DNA of 64,000 bases from Ctenosaura bakeri (lineage: Eukaryota; Chordata; Lepidosauria; Squamata; Iguanidae), in the NCBI GenBank assembly GCA_948474755.1, contig CAOLHI010000954.1, forward strand, positions 201,501 to 265,500. The letters run 5' to 3'. How positions within the stretch are numbered: the first letter of the stretch is position 1; each line of letters opens with the position of its first letter. This document shows positions 10,356 to 21,808 of this stretch, piece by piece. A program made the translations under genes and the position numbers. The notes under the pieces are model-generated. The model saw only the letters and a list, made by a program, of their open reading frames with translations. It was not told the DNA's origin and made no database searches.

Positions 10356-12643
10356 TCAGTGTTCTGTGTCTAAAGTTAATATGGTGTCTACCAATAGCCA
10401 ATTGATTGGGAGAGAGTAAGCCTATGCAATTGCAGAGGGGGACAGAGAAGAGAGATGCCAGCATTATACTTGCAGAGTATCCACCATATTCTGATCTCTG
10501 TCATATCATGGTGGGTGAAGGGTGGAAGTGTTTGGAAGTTCTGTCACTGTTTAAGACATGAGCTCAGGTTCTGTCGGGGTGGGTAAGATTTGATATAAGT
10601 GTCATCCCCTGTCCTGTCGTGTTTCTGCTGTGTCTTGGCTATTTTGTTGGCAAAGTTGCACTAGTAGAACATGATTGTTTTTCATTATTACTCTTTTACA
10701 TTTTAAAGCCAAGTTCCTCAACACAAAAAATTGCTCAAAGTAACTAGCAATGGGTAACAGCATGTGCTGAAAGAACAAAAAATCAGAAATGCAGCAAGCA
10801 ATGAAATCAAATTTAGTAAAGCGAGGAGAGTATTATGATACCATTTTTCTGTTGGTTTGCTGTGTGGAATTCTTCAAGCCTCTCATCAAATTCCAGTGAG
10901 ATTGAGATGCCTGTAGGTTTTTTTTCTGGTTATGATAGATATATCCAGTAGGGCTGTTCTTGTATACTTACAGCAAACATTACGTACACAAGGCCACACT
11001 GCCATTCTAGCCAGTGGAATCTACGGTCTCCTCTTCCAAAGTCTGTATGAGAAATGAGCGCAAGGGGAAAGTTTCAAGCAGATTTTGGCCCAATGTATGT
11101 GTATGTAAATATTTGAATGTAGATAAGAAAATATTGTCCCTGGCTCATGTGAAATGGAGCGAGAACATTTCAAAAGGAAATGATTCATGAATGGGCAAAG
11201 ATAGAGTCTGAGTTATGCAGAAAGTGAAATTCAAAGCAAGCTAACATTGAAATAGTGCATGGGAAATTATCTTACTCCTCTGGTAGCAGTTAAGTGCAAG
11301 AACTTGAACATTTTGGCAATCTCTGTTAGAGGGTACTGGCATGCCTTTTTTTGTGGGTTTGGGGAATGCTATTTAAATAATCCAGGAAATTATTTTCCAT
11401 TTTTCTTTTAAGTATTGAAATAGATTTGAATCTAAGACCTACCCTTGAGTTATGCATATTTGGTATTCAATTGGCATGGCCAATTGAGCAGCATGGCCAA
11501 CAAGTATTCTGCAGCCATGAGCAACAGCCAAGTTAATAATCTGTAAAAGATGGAAAGTACTGGAAAAGATCTTCTAGTCTTGCATATTTTCCACACACAC
11601 ACCCCACACACACACACACACAGAGGGAGGGTTGCACTTGGTACCCTAGGAAACAATCCAGATGACTAGTTAGAAAAAAAGCTGGGTGGATATTACTGTG
11701 AACATGTTTTAAGGAAACTTCCCTTCCATTGTTTTTAAAACCATATTTCTTCTTTTCTCCATTTTTTTAAAAACAGTAACAACAAAACCTAATCTTTGAA
11801 TTCTTCACTTTCAAGAAAGTGCAGTACTTTATTTCTGCTTCTTGACCAATACAAAAATATAAACTGGTGGGAAGACAAATCTTTGTAAAAGAAACAGATA
11901 TACATACATACCTATACATATACCTACATATATATTAAAAAGAAGCTAAATATAATGTGTTAACAGTATACATCTAATACATATTCCCACCTAAAGGCAT
12001 AATGCAGACAACATGACAGTGACTTTGTAGATGCTTCATCATCTGAGACAGTTGTCACATTTCAGATGATGATGATGATGACGATGACATTCAATATTGA
12101 TGACTGATATAATTGTTGCAATTAAACTGAAAATACTGAAAACAAACAAATATATCACCCCTTTTTCCAGTTCATAGACAGCTCTCATGCTCTGCTCTCA
12201 TCTTTTTCACTTGTCAGTCCAGGTAATTTCCCATCTGCTTCAAGAAAAACAACAGTCAAGACAACAAACTTCTGTGGCATCTGTTTTCACTCAGAGTAAT
12301 CTTTCCTTCTGTACGGAGTTTCCTGTCTTCCGCTCACCACCATCACCACCTTCATAATTACTCCTTGGATATGGAATTGGGGAAGACAGAATGGTTCTGT
12401 AGTGTCCATCTCTGTAAGAACTACAATCTCTTTCTCCACCAAAGTTCTGCTGTGTCAAGGAAAGAATTTTGAGGCCTACAAGAAGTGTCAACAAAATTGA
12501 CAACGAAAAGCAAAAGACAGACACTGTGGTCAAGAGCCTGCATAATATTGGCAGAGTGTACTTACATGAAGTCCAGACTAATGGGGAGGTGGAGGGTAGA
12601 GGCCATCAGCCCAGTGGTGGTGCAAGGAAGCTTCCTTGATATA
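10356..12643. other. No gene; unrecognised sequence with small simple repeats
   Basis: This stretch holds a CA-rich patch (about 11591-11622), a CATA-rich patch near 11901 and a GAT run (12064-12088). Otherwise I see no gene or named repeat. Confidence 0.55.
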
Positions 12644-12823
12644 AGCCATTTCTGCACTAGCCTGTTATAGCGCTATGATTCCACTTGCAACATCCTATGG
12701 AATCCTGGGGTTTGCAGTTTCAGGAGGGGCTGGCTGGCCCCTCCCGAAACTGCAAACCCCAGGATTCCATAGGATGTTGCAAGTGGAATAGTAGCGCTAT
12801 AACAGGCTAATGTGGAAATAGAG
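12644..12823. mobile_element. Near-perfect palindromic hairpin MITE (180 bp)
   Basis: The two halves are inverted copies over almost the full length: 'tgcactagcctgttatagcgc' and 'ggaatcctggggtttgcagt' on the left mirror 'actgcaaaccccaggattcc' and 'gcgctataacaggctaatg' on the right, meeting at about 12740. Ends have drifted to AGCCATTT and AAATAGAG. It is the most complete hairpin member of the family in the window. Confidence 0.9.
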
Positions 12824-13490
12824 GTAGCCCTGTAGCCAAACAGTGGTTGAGTCAGGGAGGAGAGGTACAACATCATACACTACCATAAAGCCTCATAGGA
12901 TTCTGGTGAGGAATCCATCCTGTTAACAAAATCTGGAGGAGAAAAGCCCCTATACAAAGTGTTTAACCTTGCTCACATTGAGACCCCGGTAATATTTTAT
13001 GTCCTGAAAAGTGGTAGCAGTATTATAAAATAAGGTAGAAAGAGAGTGAAAGCCCACTAGAATAAGCTGGAAATCATTATCAGCACTTTCTTGGTAACTG
13101 TGATGTCACAATCCTATCAGCCAATAAGAGGATGTTTTGAGTTCATTTCTATGACTTATATTTTCACCTATCTTTAAAGTGTTTTATTTTAAAATCTATT
13201 AAGAGATTGAGTAATTATGTTATAGGTAATGACTATGAAAGTGTTGATAAAATACTGAATTTTGAGATCTAAGGGAAATCTCTGCGATGATCCAAAAATA
13301 TAAAGGCACTGAATCCATGGTAATTTCATGTAACATCTGTATAAGCAACAAAATAATGTAGCTAAGCATTAAATAACTGGATTCTCAATTCAAATCACAT
13401 GAAGACTTCATTGGTAAATTCTATGAGGAATTAATGGGCAAAGAATTATAAGTCCTCTGATCTTTATACAAAAACACAATGCTTCTGCAG
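12824..13490. other. No recognised feature
   Basis: AT-rich sequence with no gene or repeat family that I recognise. Confidence 0.5.
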
Positions 13491-13492
13491 TA

Positions 13493-14076
13493 CAGTATGC
13501 CGCCTGCCCTCCATAGTTGTGGGTTTCACTTTCATGGATTTGATTATTTGTGAATTTCTTCAGCCCCTGCCCCTACCCACCTCAGGGGCTTCTTTTTTCT
13601 TTTTTGGGGAATCATCCCTCTTGGTGGCTCCAATCAGTCTGCACAGCTCTTTCAAAATCCACCTCTGGTCCTCTTCCTCCTCTAGCAGGAGCTGCCTGGC
13701 CGTCTTAGAACAACTCACAGGCTGAGTTCTCAGCAGGATGAACCTTCTCCTGATGGCCCCACACACAACCAAAGAAGGAAATGAGTGAGAGACAGGAAGT
13801 ATAGGGCCATCACGCTGACCCACCCCTTTCCCTCTCCTTTCCCTGACCTGGGCCATTTCCACACTAGCTTGTTATAACATTATGATTCCACTTTCAACAT
13901 CCTATGGAATCCTGGGGTTTGCAGAAATGGCCCTGGTTCAGATTCTGGGTGCCTGCTCTCCCATCAGGCCTTAGGTCTCTACTTACTGATGCACACACAC
14001 ATTTTCATCTTTGCAGTTTTTCCACTTCCATGGGGGTCCTGTGCCTCTAACCCTAGTGAATGTGGAGAACCAACTG
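13493..14076. mobile_element. Tigger/pogo-like non-autonomous element
   Basis: The left end (CAGTATGCCGCCTGCCCTCC) and right end (GGAGAACCAACTG) are degenerate inverted repeats of the pogo/Tigger kind, next to 'tttgtgggttt'-like wording. TA stands on both sides (13491-13492, 14077-14078), the Tc1/mariner target site. A second copy is at about 30788-31296 and a shorter relative at 46748-47133. Both long copies contain a hairpin MITE at the same place, so the MITE was part of the source that spread. No transposase frame is present. Confidence 0.75.
13851..13932. mobile_element. Hairpin MITE nested in the Tigger-like element (82 bp)
   Basis: It starts GGCCATTTCCACACTAG and ends with only AAATGGCC, so one arm is nearly lost. 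CTG flanks both sides (13848-13850, 13933-13935). The same MITE with the same CTG flanks is in the second Tigger copy at 31107. Confidence 0.85.
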
Positions 14077-14119
14077 TAATTCTTACTCGCAGCTGGATCC
14101 AGTACTCTTGTATAACTGG

Positions 14120-14519
14120 GGCCCTTTTCTCACGCAGTTTCTTTTGTAGAGGGCCCCTTGAGCATTGCATAAATGGGAGCGGCAGTTTGTATGACACACT
14201 CCCATTACCACGCTCAAAGCCTAAAGTAGGCCGTGCAGAGATTTTTTTATTTTCGGCTCTAAACCGAAAATGCTGCGCAGTCGTGCAATGCTCCTGGCTG
14301 TTGCTCCTGGGGCCCTCGCAGACTTACCTGCCTTGCAGTGCGTTGGGCGAGCTGGGCCGGTCGCGCTTCCTCCTCCAGTGCAGCCTACAGCTCTGAGGCC
14401 TTGTGACCGGCAACCCAGCTGTGGGAGAACGGAGGAGCGATGCGAATGCCTCGTGCAAGAGGCTGCTTGCGTGAACGGCACCCCCCACCTCCACAAGCAG
14501 GTGACGTGCGGAAAGGGCC
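14120..14519 (+). mobile_element. 0.4-kb MITE, copy 1 (Harbinger-like)
   Basis: Ends are GGCCCTTTTCTCACGC and GTGCGGAAAGGGCC. TGG stands on both sides (14117-14119, 14520-14522), an exact 3-bp target duplication. Inside are a subterminal hairpin (atgggagcgg ... actcccat) and a palindrome ATTTTCGGCT...ACCGAAAAT at 14249-14271. Members at 18285, 26429, 27526 and 58276 have the same order. No transposase is encoded. Small frames on both strands (up to 135 residues) are by-products of its GC-rich inside. Confidence 0.9.
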
Positions 14520-14522
14520 TGG

Positions 14523-15461
14523 GTCTCTTTCAAGCTGCATGACTGTAGTACTGTATTTGTGGGCGCAATACAAAACTCCAGAACATTTATGTTTGGCTTC
14601 TGGTTTTCTAAGAAGTGAGAATTGTCCTACTCCTTTGGCTTTGCTGATTCAAATCTTTTAGCATAAAAATCACAGGTCTTTCAGAATCACAAAGGTCTCT
14701 CAGAAATATCCCATTGACTGCATAGAAGCTATTAAGGTATTATTGAGAAAATCTTCTCAAAGCTTATTCATTTAAAAATGTCCCTTTTTATGTGTTGCAT
14801 TGTTTATGACAGAATTTCTAACTTGATTGCAGTTTGCAAGTTACATTTGCTAGATTCCAATTTTATCTGAAGGAAATGGTACAGCATACCTATTAACATC
14901 ACCCCTTCATCCTAAATAGCCTTTGTTTTCCTTTTCTTCTTTTAAAAACACTTTTAAGTAATTAAAAACACAAAAAAGAAGCCATATTCTTTTTGAAACT
15001 TTATTGCATATCTGAATGACTGAGCTCTTTTGCTCCCTCTGTTGGCTCTGCTGCTGAAGTTAGTCAATAAATAAAATAACCTTTTCAACTTAGTAAAATT
15101 TTCAGCTGTCCTAGCAAAAAATTAGCAGTGATTTTTAGTGCAGAGTTCTAATATGACAGCAGAGGCAAGGAACCTGAAATAATACAATATTTTATTTTTA
15201 ATTTGCCATTTTTAAAGCCTTTTTACTCTAGTTAGAGGAACAAGATTGCTTGGGATTGAAGAGCTATGACAGATGAAGGCACTCGTGTAAATAAAGTATC
15301 TCACATTCATAACTATACTTTAGTTGCTCAACATCATCTGCAGAGAGAGGAATTTCCTGTCCACGAAAGATGGAAGAGAAGACAGGCATTCTATTTTTAA
15401 AACTTTGCACTTGATTTTTTGACCTTATCATCTGTACAGTCATATATGAGAGTCAACCTAC

Positions 15462-15492
<31 letters not shown>

Positions 15493-15844
15493 TTTTATTG
15501 TAATTAGAATTGCTGTAGCAAAGAAACAGATGCTGACACTTTACAATTTCCACAGTGTAATTAGTGGGCCCATTTCCACTACCAGCTCTGTCACAGACTG
15601 CTTATCATTCATCCTTGTCCATCCTATCTCACAGGGATATACAACCCAGTGGTTTCCAGAAGCTGTAGATTACAGGTCCAATAATTCCTTACCATTGCCC
15701 ATTCTGGGTTGAGCTGCTGGGAATTATGATTCAAAATATCTGAAGAGTGACAGGTAGCAGCTGTGGAAAGTTCTGGTGCTGAACCAGAGTGTTTCCCCTT
15801 GCTAAAAGGTTTAGCTGTAGGGTAGTGCTGCCTATATACTCTAG
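14523..15844. other. No gene; unrecognised sequence
   Basis: I see only a (TTTA)n run (15461-15497) and a CTCF-like word near 15033. No frame looks coding. Confidence 0.55.
15461..15497 (+). repeat. (TTTA)n microsatellite
   Basis: About nine TTTA units in a row. Confidence 0.95.
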
Positions 15845-15847
15845 AGT

Positions 15848-16060
15848 CATCCGGTTCCATCTGATCTTGGAGGCTAAGCAGAGTCTGGCCTAGTTAGTAT
15901 TCAGATGAGGGACTGCCAGGGAATACCAGTCACTGTAGGCTATATTTCAGAAGGAGGTAATGGTAAACCACCTTTTGAGTATTCCTTGCATAAGAAAACC
16001 CATAGGGTCATTGAAAATTGATAGTTGACTTGAAGGTACACACAGACACAGACACACACA
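15848..16060 (+). mobile_element. 5S rRNA-derived SINE, copy 1
   Basis: The head reads like the internal promoter half of 5S rRNA: 'ctgatcttggaggctaagca', then 'tggcctagttagtat', then 'gccagggaataccag'. The body ('ttttgagtattccttgcataagaaaaccc') and the tail 'gacttgaaggtacacacag' follow. Copies are at 40651-40875 and 57200-57416. It is a SINE, not a 5S gene, since the 5' half of 5S is missing and a foreign body follows. Confidence 0.85.
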
Positions 16061-16987
16061 GTGATGCACATTTTTACTTGCCATTCTCATTCTGTTTGAA
16101 AGAAAAGAAATTGTTTTCCAACAATTTTTAAAGGGAATAAAGGTTGGTGAAATTCTTGTGAGTAGGGTGTATGGTTCTTGCACGCTAGTCACAATGGGTT
16201 TATATAATGAGGATCCTAAGTTCCATTAGACAACACTGTACAAAGAATGTGAACTGATTTCCAATGTTCCCCAGTGCCCACATTTCAGTTAGAGCCTAGG
16301 GGAAGATGCCATGAGATAAACTTCCCCCTATTGGACTTTTCTTGGTCAAAAAGCGTTGGCACCTAGGGAGGCCACAGAGTGATAAAAAGGGATGTGTGAA
16401 ATAAAACTTGCTTAGGTTATTGAAGATGGCAGGATTTGTGAGTCTGAATAAGTGCACTTTGAATACCACTCGCCACTACTTCCAAGTCTTACTTCCACAG
16501 CTGCTAGGAGAATTGCCACACCTGCCCACGTTGGTAGTAAGTGCAACAGTCTGGCAGTGACAGTGAGAAAAGTTCAGAGCCTATGGCTGATTGAAATCAG
16601 TTACACTGGCCCCATCATGACCCTAGCACTGTTGAAATCAGTCAGTCTCATTCCATTAACTTTCTAAAATCCTCCCCATCATACCCATTCCATTTTAATT
16701 CTTTATCAAGCTAAGACTTTCTTCCCTGTGTGAAAACTGATGTGTATTCCATGTGCACGTTTTTGTCCTTTTTTTTTTTTACATCCACAAAAGCATATTT
16801 TGTGAATATTCTTAACTGTGTACATTTTTTCACCTCTCTGCATTTCTTTTCTGTTATTATCTAAGGAGGTTCCAAGTGTTCCACCTAACATCTGCCCCAA
16901 ATTGGTGCATTCCTTCCATAAGACCTGACAACACTGAGGCCTTGGGGTTTATCTCTTAAACAAATGATACACAGCAATGCCCTAAAT
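16061..16987. other. No recognised feature
   Basis: No gene or repeat family recognised. A T run lies at about 16770. Confidence 0.5.
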
Positions 16988-17466
16988 CAGAGCTTTCCAG
17001 ACTTTTCATTTTGGTGACACACTTTTTAGGCATGCATCATTTTGTGACACAGTAATGCAGTAAGTAATTCAGTAAGTGGAGGCAGGCCCTCCACCTGAAC
17101 CTGGGCCTCTGCTGCCCTCACTGGAGTCTTCTTTGGCCCAGGGTGGCAGCAGTAGGAGCAGGAGAAGCAGGCCCTCCACCTGGATCTGGCCTGCCACTGT
17201 CACCCTCAGTGGGATCTTCCTTGGGCCAGGGCAGTAGTGGCAGAAAAGGCAATCCCTCCATCCAGACCTGGTCTACCACTGCTATACTTGCCAAAGTCTT
17301 CCTCAGCCCAGGGCGGGGGCAGCAGGAGAGGGCAGCCCCTCCACCAAGACCTGGCCTGCCATGGCAGTGGGAGAGGTAGCCCCTCCACCCATTATTTTCA
17401 CGTGACACAGCTATACACTGCAGCCAACGCACTAATGTATCACAACACAGAGTTTGGAAAGCTCTG
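16988..17466. mobile_element. Non-autonomous hAT element carrying a minisatellite
   Basis: Ends are CAGAGCTTTCCAGACTTTTC and TTTGGAAAGCTCTG, inverted repeats of the Charlie-like 'cagagctttccaaact' kind. CCCTAAAT stands directly on both sides (16980-16987, 17467-17474), a perfect 8-bp hAT duplication. The middle (17082-17395) is an imperfect ~83-bp tandem repeat. Open frames on both strands (78-104 residues, Pro/Gly rich) come from this minisatellite and are not genes. Confidence 0.92.
17082..17395 (+). repeat. ~83-bp minisatellite inside the hAT element
   Basis: Units start at 17082, 17167, 17249 and 17332 (spacings 85, 82, 83), each opening with a gcaggccctccacc-like phrase. A partial further unit ends near 17395. 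Units differ from each other, so the array is not recent. Confidence 0.85.
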
Positions 17467-17659
17467 CCCTAAATCCTACTGTTAGTAAATGGACTTTACC
17501 TAAAATTGATTCAGTGGGTCTACTCTAGTTGAGGCTATCCAGTAGGAATTGGGTCAATTGTGAATAAATGAAATAAAATTCAATAGGCTAAAGGAAATAT
17601 GTGAGGTGGGAATAATGAAGAACGAAGACTGACTTGATCATCTTTATGCTTGTTTATCC

Positions 17660-17875
17660 ATAGGTGTATCTGAATGCCACAGTTACAACACTTTGATACC
17701 AGTTTAAGTATCATGGATCCACTCTGTTCAATCCAAAATTTTACAGTGCTAGGAGGGACTCCCCCCAAAAAATTTAACACTGCAATTCGGAGTGGACACT
17801 GAAAAATCCAAAGTTCCTCACTAGATTACAACTCTCAGAATTTTAGTAAGATGGACTCATGGTAATATAATATCA
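17660..17875. mobile_element. Possible hAT-like MITE, degraded
   Basis: The order of phrases (a 'gataccagttta' block, then a 'gattacaactctcagaatttt' block) resembles the elements at 44431 and 38729. Ends are not clear, so this call is weak. Confidence 0.35.
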
Positions 17876-17884
17876 TTCTGTATT

Positions 17885-17968
17885 GCATCTGAAGATGTGA
17901 GTTTATACTCATGAAAGCTCATGCTAAAATAAAAACCAGTTAGTTTTAAAGGTGCTGCTACAGTTTCC
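17885..17968 (+). repeat. Dispersed repeat of the 'gaaagctcatgctaaaataaa' type
   Basis: The wording 'catctgaagatgtgag', 'catgaaagctcatgct', 'aaggtgctgctac' matches an amniote-wide dispersed repeat I recognise by sequence but cannot confidently classify. Confidence 0.5.
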
Positions 17969-18284
17969 CATGTCCCCACCTTTTCTCCTGTTTATACTGC
18001 CAGAACTACTTTTTTGAAAACTGTGGCAATTGAAAGTGTTATCAAACTGCTAATATTGTGTAGTACAGGTGTATCCCATGTCTTTCATATGTGTGCATTT
18101 TACAGATAGTTCAGCAGAAAATAGAATACAGAAGCACACTTATGTGTATAAATCCCAGCCTGTCTTGGAAATTCTAGAAACATTTTTTTCATTATTCCAC
18201 ATACCCATTGAATAGTTGTTTCTAATTATACTGGTCACTATGGGTCCTACCTCTTCTTGACAAAGAGGTTACACTTATTACAAA

Positions 18285-18655
18285 GGCACTTTCTGCACGG
18301 CATTTGCCATGCGAAAGGGTGCCTGGAGTGTTGTGTGATTGTGAGGAGCGATCTGCATGACACACTCACAATCACACAATGCTCCAGGGGCCGGTAGGCA
18401 CAGATTGCACACCTTTTCATTTTCGGGCCCTGCACGCACTTACCTGGTGTGTGGAGTCTCCAGAGCTGTACCAGTTATGCTTCCTGCCCCAGAGCAGCCT
18501 GGGAAACTCAGTGCGGAAGGAAGAGGCAGAGCTCTCGCTCAAGCAGGCAGCTCGTGCAGAGCTGAAGCAGCAGGGACATGAGAGCCTCTTGCTGGAGGCT
18601 GCTCACATGATCCCCACACCCCAGAGCCGGAAAAAGGTAAGGTGCGGAAAGGGCC
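18285..18655 (+). mobile_element. 0.4-kb MITE, copy 2 (Harbinger-like)
   Basis: Ends GGCACTTTCTGCACGG and GGTGCGGAAAGGGCC match the family. CAAA stands on both sides (18281-18284, 18656-18659). It shares its 'ggcatttgccatgcg' subterminal palindrome with copy 3 at 26429, so these two form a subfamily. The central palindrome seen in other copies is lost. Confidence 0.85.
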
Positions 18656-18659
18656 CAAA

Positions 18660-20028
18660 TGTGCTAACTGGAAACATTGTCACAAAAATTCACAGAGAGG
18701 CTGAAAAAATCCCCAAATCCTAATATTGTAATAGCAGGAATTCTTAAGTTGTGCAGAGTTCTCTTGGATCACTCACTCACCACTTTTCACAAGCATAGCA
18801 AACTTTAAATAAAGTGAAGTGTAGATGTCCAATCTTTTAATGCTCTGTGTTCATGAACCTATCTTGGTTCAAAGAATATCTACTTTGGTGTTTGAAATCT
18901 ATCTTACAGTATTTTCTTTCTTGTATTTGCAATAAACAGTTATTCTTTCTGGTTTTAAAAAGTAAGAACCAGAAAGACGGTCTGCTTAAAGATTTTAGTG
19001 TTCTTGAGAAAATAACTACAAGGAAGAAAGGTAATTAAATCTCAGGAGTTGCAATATGTCCCAGATGTAAATTTCATATTCATCACTACACCACTATAAT
19101 GGATTAAATATATGGAACAAAAATTGACAGCAAGAACCAAAATGGAATGATGACTAGATTTACTGTCAGTTGGAAGAGGCAGGAATGGAAGGAGGAAGAG
19201 TTAGTTGAGATAGAAGATTGGAAGAAGAGCCCTGAGGTTACTAGAACTGTTATTGATTGTTCAGTTTCTTGGTCTGCATGGGGTGTCCTGTAAATAAATT
19301 TAATTCACTTATCTGCAAGTATTCCTTTTTGGTGGATGCTTAGATTATTGTACTTCAGCATTTTGAAGTGTTACTGAAAGTGTGATACTGAAACATTCTT
19401 AGCTACTTGAGTATTAGAAACCACAGACTTTCTCTGCATTTTCACACTGTGTCCTCAAGCACCAACCACTAACAATCTTGCAACATAAACAATAATATAC
19501 ACTACAGAAATTCTCTACCTAAGTATTCACAAAAGTATGTATAAATATCTATAGTGATACCTATGATACACATATAAACCTTCTACCATAATTAATGTAT
19601 GCCTGTAATAAAGTTGAGGAAGTGTTGCCTGTGAGTTCCATGATACCCCAAGCTGTTTTTGAGAGCTCCAGGACTGTTCAGCCGCAGCCCTCCAATTAAA
19701 AAAAAAATCATTAACTGTCCCCTCACATGTAGAAAAATTCCACCATATTTTTGCCACTTGGGCTATTTTAGGCCTAAAAGAGACCTCTCTCTCTCTTTTT
19801 TTTATAATAGGAAATCACCTGCAAGATGACTTCTAATAGATTTTCTCTTAGAAAAGAAAAAAGGCTTCTCCTTGGCTTAAAATAGCTCAGAGGGCAAAAC
19901 AGCATTTTGATGAAATGGCATTTTCTCAAAATATTTTTAAAAATCCATGATGTGAACACAGCAGGAGGTACAACTCCCCAAAGTACCTACAGGGACAATG
20001 GACCTCACTTCCATTTCCCAATTGTCCA
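18660..20028. other. No recognised feature
   Basis: Plain sequence without a gene or a named repeat. Confidence 0.55.
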
Positions 20029-20029
20029 C

Positions 20030-20150
20030 CCTTTTTTTTTTTTATTTTTTTTTTTTTTCCTTTCCTTTCCTTTTCCCTTTTCCCTTTTCCCTTTCCCCTT
20101 TCCTTCCTTTTCCTCCTTCCCTTCCCTTCCCTTCCTTCCTTCCTTCCTTT
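20030..20150 (+). repeat. T-run and pyrimidine microsatellite
   Basis: A T-rich run is followed by TTTCC, CCCTTTT and CTTCC units up to 20150. The low-complexity frames on both strands are by-products. Confidence 0.95.
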
Positions 20151-20559
20151 CACATTCTGGTATGTTTGCTCAGTATAATTTGGTTTCTCTGTCTAACTTA
20201 CTTCTTCCCACCAAGCTCCTTCCCCACCCTTTCTTTTTTGTCATTGTCTTCAACTGCTTTGAATAACTCTTCATACTTTCTGTTTGCTGTTCCTTTCCAT
20301 CTTCCTGTTACTGTTTTCCATGTGGATTTAACCTGATTGTTGTTGATCTAACTTAACCATTGCAGAATGCCCCTATGGATTAATGTGTAGATAGACAAAT
20401 CATTCCATTTATTGTTCCTATACATATACAATTTGACACAGAGATGGAAAAACTTCACCTTAGGATTCAAAAACACATACAAGCTTAAGGCAAAACCTGT
20501 GGCAAAGGCTGATCATCTGATTGTTCCAGAAACAACAAATCCAATAGTAAAGTTCAAAC

Positions 20560-20700
20560 AATGTGTTCAATGTGTTCAATCTTCAGATTCCTCTGAAGAT
20601 GCTAGCCACAGATGCAGGTGAAACGTCAGGAGAAAATACAACCAGAACACGGTCTCAAAGCCTGAAAAACCCACAAGAACCAATGTGTTCAATGTTCAAA
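20560..20700 (+). repeat. Dispersed repeat remnant with hammerhead-like core
   Basis: The wording 'ctctgaagatgctagccaca', 'gatgcaggtgaaacgtcagg' and 'cctgaaaaacccacaagaac' is that of a dispersed lizard repeat known to me by sequence. It may derive from a Penelope-like element, but no reverse transcriptase is present, so this is inference. Confidence 0.45.
20588..20632 (+). ncRNA. Hammerhead-ribozyme-like motif (probably inactive)
   Basis: The parts of a minimal hammerhead occur in the right order. Stem I is TTCCT (20588-20592) with AGGAG (20628-20632). CTGAAGA (20593-20599) fits the CUGANGA core. The imperfect stem II is GCTAGC with GCAGGT. GAAA (20620-20623) follows, then a 2-bp AC/GT stem III, and C20627 at the cleavage position. 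An extra T after the core (20600) and a mismatch in stem II argue against activity. Minimal hammerheads are known in Penelope-like retroelements, which is why the resemblance is worth noting. Confidence 0.3.
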
Positions 20701-21808
20701 GTAAAACCGTACCTCCACCCTTACATCCACCATGTAAAATGTTTTGTACATTATCTACCATCAGAGGAAAATTTGGAAAATTTGGAATTTTCTTAAACAT
20801 TCCACTACAAAAAAAAGAAACTAACAGCTTTTGCCTGCATTATCAAACAAAAATGAAATGCTCCCCACTGGTGGAAACATTTGTGGTTGTGTGGCTGTTG
20901 GTACTAGAGAGGTTTGGGTGGGAGAAATCTGTCTGTCATTCATTTCTTTATGCTCCTATTTCTTATAGATCATTCCTCCACAGGTGTAATAAGAAGGGCA
21001 GTCTACTTCTTTTCTTTGTGAATGCCGCCTTCCTTACTAGACACTCATATGAGTTTGACATGAGGATTGTTATTGTTTTATGGATGTCACAAAAACAATG
21101 GTAGCAATTTAAACTGTGTAGAAGTGGGGGTGGGGGTAGGAAGCAGTGGTTTTTGCCAATGAGAGGTATCTGCAAAGAAAGGCATTCAAGCTGAACTGTC
21201 CCAAGTGAAAAGGTCCCATCAGTCTGCCACTTCCTTTTCTCCACTTCCTGAGGATAATTCCTCCATCCACCAACACAAGCCAAACCATTCAAAAGAAGAA
21301 ACCAGGCAGACGAAGGGATGGACACTGAAGTATGGAGAACATTATTATTCATTTTCTACATTTTTAGTGACGTAAGAGTTGCCAGAATTTGCAACCGGTA
21401 AATTGGGACACACTCAATAAGGGTAATACGGACACTGGGAATATTTTGCCTCCCCTTTTGCCCATGTATTAATTTCTCTAGGTCCTCAAAATCTGAGTAT
21501 ATTTACACTTCTTAGACATGGTGCCAAGCCTATTTGTCTTAGACAGTTTGTGTGGGAAGTACCCTGTGTCTAAGTGACTGGCTGATGATAGTATTTCCAA
21601 GACTTTTTAAATTATGGTGGGTCCTAGCAATTAATCTAAGGCTTGTCTGCTTTTTGCCAGTTACCAGCAATGTTTTTATCTCTATCTCCCCGTTCTTCCC
21701 CCTGCATTTTAACATAAAATATTCTCATAAAGTATTGTGGAATGTAAGCAAGCCTTGCAAATCACTTCATAGTAATCTTAAGTAAAATTAATGTCCTAAA
21801 TAAATTAC
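20701..21808. other. No recognised feature
   Basis: No gene or repeat family recognised. A G-rich patch lies at about 21125-21140. Confidence 0.5.

Noticed and set aside
17118..17432. Pro/Gly-rich repeated protein frames on both strands
   Set aside because: They are translations of the ~83-bp minisatellite inside a hAT element.
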